NCBI RefSeq assembly: GCF_049331405.1
Contig: NZ_CP186274.1
Coordinates: forward strand, 4,712,001 to 4,776,000
From: PoT sp049331405
GTDB taxonomy: Bacteria; Planctomycetota; Planctomycetia; Isosphaerales; Isosphaeraceae
Direction of reading: 5' to 3'
DNA: 64,000 nucleotides
The position numbers were made by a program, and so were the translations under genes. The notes under the pieces are model-generated. The model had not been told where the DNA came from, made no database searches, and worked only from the letters and a program-made list of their open reading frames with translations. This document shows, in pieces, positions 62,513 to 64,000 of the stretch (positions are counted from its first letter, which is position 1; each line of letters begins with the position of its first letter).

Positions 62513-64000
62513 TCAGTGCTGAACAACCGTCTGAGTCCCCCCCTGCCCGGTGTCCGTCAACTCGTTCAGCGTCGGAGGGGCCGGTGGGTAGGAATGCTCG
62601 AAGTAGTGCGGGTAATGGTGATAGGCGAGTTGCCGGCGCCGCCATTGTCGAAGGAGCGTGCGGAGCCTGTGGCTCATGGTCGGCTCGCTGACAAGCAGGT
62701 TCGTCGATTCCGAAGGGTCGCTCGCGAGGTCGAAGAGACTTTCCTCGCCGTTGCGGCGATCCCAGGCGAATTTCCAGCGGCCACCGAGCAGCAGGGCGTC
62801 GCAGCGCGTGAGCGGGTTCTCGGTGTGGAAGTAGAGGAGCCGTTCCTCGAGCCTGGGGCGATCGGCGGCGAGAAGGTTGATCCCCTGGAAGTTGGGATGC
62901 ATCGGCCAGTTCATCATGCCGAGCGTGGTCGGGACGACGTCGACGAGTTCCGCGGGATAGTCCTCGGTCGCCGGCTTGAGGTCGCGCGGCGAGTGGATCA
63001 CACACGCCACTCTCAGGGCGGGCTCCACCGGCTTTTGGGCATGAGTCACGAAGCCGTTTTCGTGGAAGGCCTCGCCATTTTCCCCGTACACGACGAGGAT
63101 CGTGTCTTCGAGTCGGCCGAGGTCCCGGAGCGCGGCCACGAGGCGGCCGAGTTGCTTGTCGCAATAATACAGGGCGTTGAAATACGCGTTGCGGACCACG
63201 GGGGTCTTGTCGACCGGATAAGCGATGAAGGACACCTCGAAGTCGAACTTGCTGGGCTGGAACGGCAGCTCGGCCTTCGGGCCCAGCTCATAAGGGAAGT
63301 GGGAGCTCTGGAAGTTGAGACTCAGGAAGAAAGGCTTGTCCTTTCGAGCCTGGTCGCCGATCCATTCGATCGCCTTCGACGTGACGTCGCCGTCGTCGAG
63401 CTTTCCCGCCCGCAAGTTCCCCGCCCGGAATTCGTCGGAAAACCCGGAATCGGCCGTGGCGACCCGAGTCTTGAGTCCGCTGCTCTGGGCGTCGTAGAAG
63501 AGGTCCAGGCCGGGGGTCTTGAGGAAAGCATCCATGGCCCCCCAGGCTTCGTTCTGCGCCGAGATCACCGCGGTAGAGTAGCCCTCGGGCTTGAGCAGGT
63601 CGTAGATCAGGGTCTTCGGCCAGGGATCGTCCGGCCGATAGAAATGGTGCGAGCGGGTCCGGAGCGGGAACAATGACGAGGCCACGCACACATCCGAGTA
63701 ATCCGAATGCGTGCTCTGAGCATAGGCCCGCGTCAGGTTGAGCCCGTTCGCCGCGAGTTGGTTCAGCGCGGGCATCACTTCGCGTCCCTGGTGCTTCTGA
63801 TACACCACGTCATTCCGCAGCGATTCCACCGCCACGAAGATCACCGACCTGGGTCGCTTACCGTCCTTAGCGGGCCGGTTCACTCCCTGCGAGAGTGGGC
63901 GCAGGTCGGACGCGCTCAGGCAAGGCTCGATCTTCTCCTGATACCACGAGTCCTTGAGGCTCGCCGCCAGGGTGATGACCGGATCGAGCCTGCGCTCGAT
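62513..64000 (-). CDS. Sulfatase-family protein, N-terminus outside window
   Basis: At least 495 residues; the frame is open to the window edge, so the start lies beyond 64000. The core is alkaline-phosphatase-superfamily: VIFVAVESLRNDVVY, GREVMPALNQLAANGLNLTR, YAQSTHSDYSDVCVASSLFP, LVVYGENGEAFHENGFVTHA and AELVDVVPTTLGMMN. The usual sulfatase nucleophile block C/S-x-P-x-R is replaced by THSDYSDVC, more like LTA synthase or phosphoethanolamine-transferase relatives. An upstream membrane region is probable. A family-level call only. Confidence 0.8.
   Translation of the reverse strand: MERRLDPVITLAASLKDSWYQEKIEPCLSASDLRPLSQGVNRPAKDGKRPRSVIFVAVESLRNDVVYQKHQGREVMPALNQLAANGLNLTRAYAQSTHSDYSDVCVASSLFPLRTRSHHFYRPDDPWPKTLIYDLLKPEGYSTAVISAQNEAWGAMDAFLKTPGLDLFYDAQSSGLKTRVATADSGFSDEFRAGNLRAGKLDDGDVTSKAIEWIGDQARKDKPFFLSLNFQSSHFPYELGPKAELPFQPSKFDFEVSFIAYPVDKTPVVRNAYFNALYYCDKQLGRLVAALRDLGRLEDTILVVYGENGEAFHENGFVTHAQKPVEPALRVACVIHSPRDLKPATEDYPAELVDVVPTTLGMMNWPMHPNFQGINLLAADRPRLEERLLYFHTENPLTRCDALLLGGRWKFAWDRRNGEESLFDLASDPSESTNLLVSEPTMSHRLRTLLRQWRRRQLAYHHYPHYFEHSYPPAPPTLNELTDTGQGGTQTVVQH

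Overview
The window looks like the chromosome of a GC-rich planctomycete, probably of the Isosphaeraceae type. Support for this comes from a DUF1559 prepilin-like protein, a DUF1080 protein, a CRTAC1-type FG-GAP/ASPIC protein with TPRs, an ECF sigma factor translationally coupled to a giant Ser/Thr kinase, many twin-arginine secreted enzymes, and a planctomycete-style coiled-coil/membrane protein pair. This is inference from family content; no rRNA or other marker gene is present.

Region 1 (1 to about 11,600) is a prophage or phage-like integrated element. Its left part extends outside the window. Leftward genes at 1-4772 look like virion or tail genes. A rightward gene at 4833 resembles terminase small subunits. 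Leftward genes at 5564-10967 form a replication block: a zinc-finger/Toprim primase, a P-loop ATPase/helicase-like protein, an excisionase-like HTH protein and small coupled ORFs. The right edge holds a cluster of 9-bp iteron-like repeats around a perfect hairpin (11158-11305), then the 3' half of a tRNA (about 11551-11592), the usual signature of an attachment site.

Region 2 (11,678-18,170) is host DNA with mobile elements: an exported DJ-1/PfpI protein, a DUF6010 membrane protein, a TetR regulator with a perfect palindromic operator, a Tat-exported glycosidase-like protein, a MarR fragment, an IS3 element with a homopolymer junction between orfA and orfB, and an IS200-type element with a frameshifted transposase, a strong 5' hairpin and a ladder of GC hairpins.

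Region 3 (18,549-33,290) carries extracellular and metabolic genes: the CRTAC1 protein, a CPA2 cation/proton antiporter, a PL10 pectate lyase, a SnoaL/DUF4440-like protein, class III fructose-1,6-bisphosphatase, a PhoX-like protein, a DUF1080 protein and a DUF1559 protein.

Region 4 (33,395-46,862) is regulatory: the 1423-residue kinase/ATPase/TPR protein coupled to its ECF sigma factor, a BASS transporter, a double PepSY-like protein beside an OmpR/histidine-kinase pair, and then a decayed zone. That zone has a metallophosphoesterase pseudogene, a dead IS200 element and a frameshifted paralogous response regulator. It is followed by a divergent O-methyltransferase/LysR pair.

Region 5 (46,939-64,000) includes an RCK-type ion channel without a canonical K+ filter, a TolC/EmrB/EmrA-like efflux set, an RNA-repair operon (RNA ligase plus HD-polynucleotide kinase), an SGNH protein, phosphatidylcholine synthase next to an APC permease, the coiled-coil/membrane pair, a Rad52-family protein and a sulfatase cut by the window edge.
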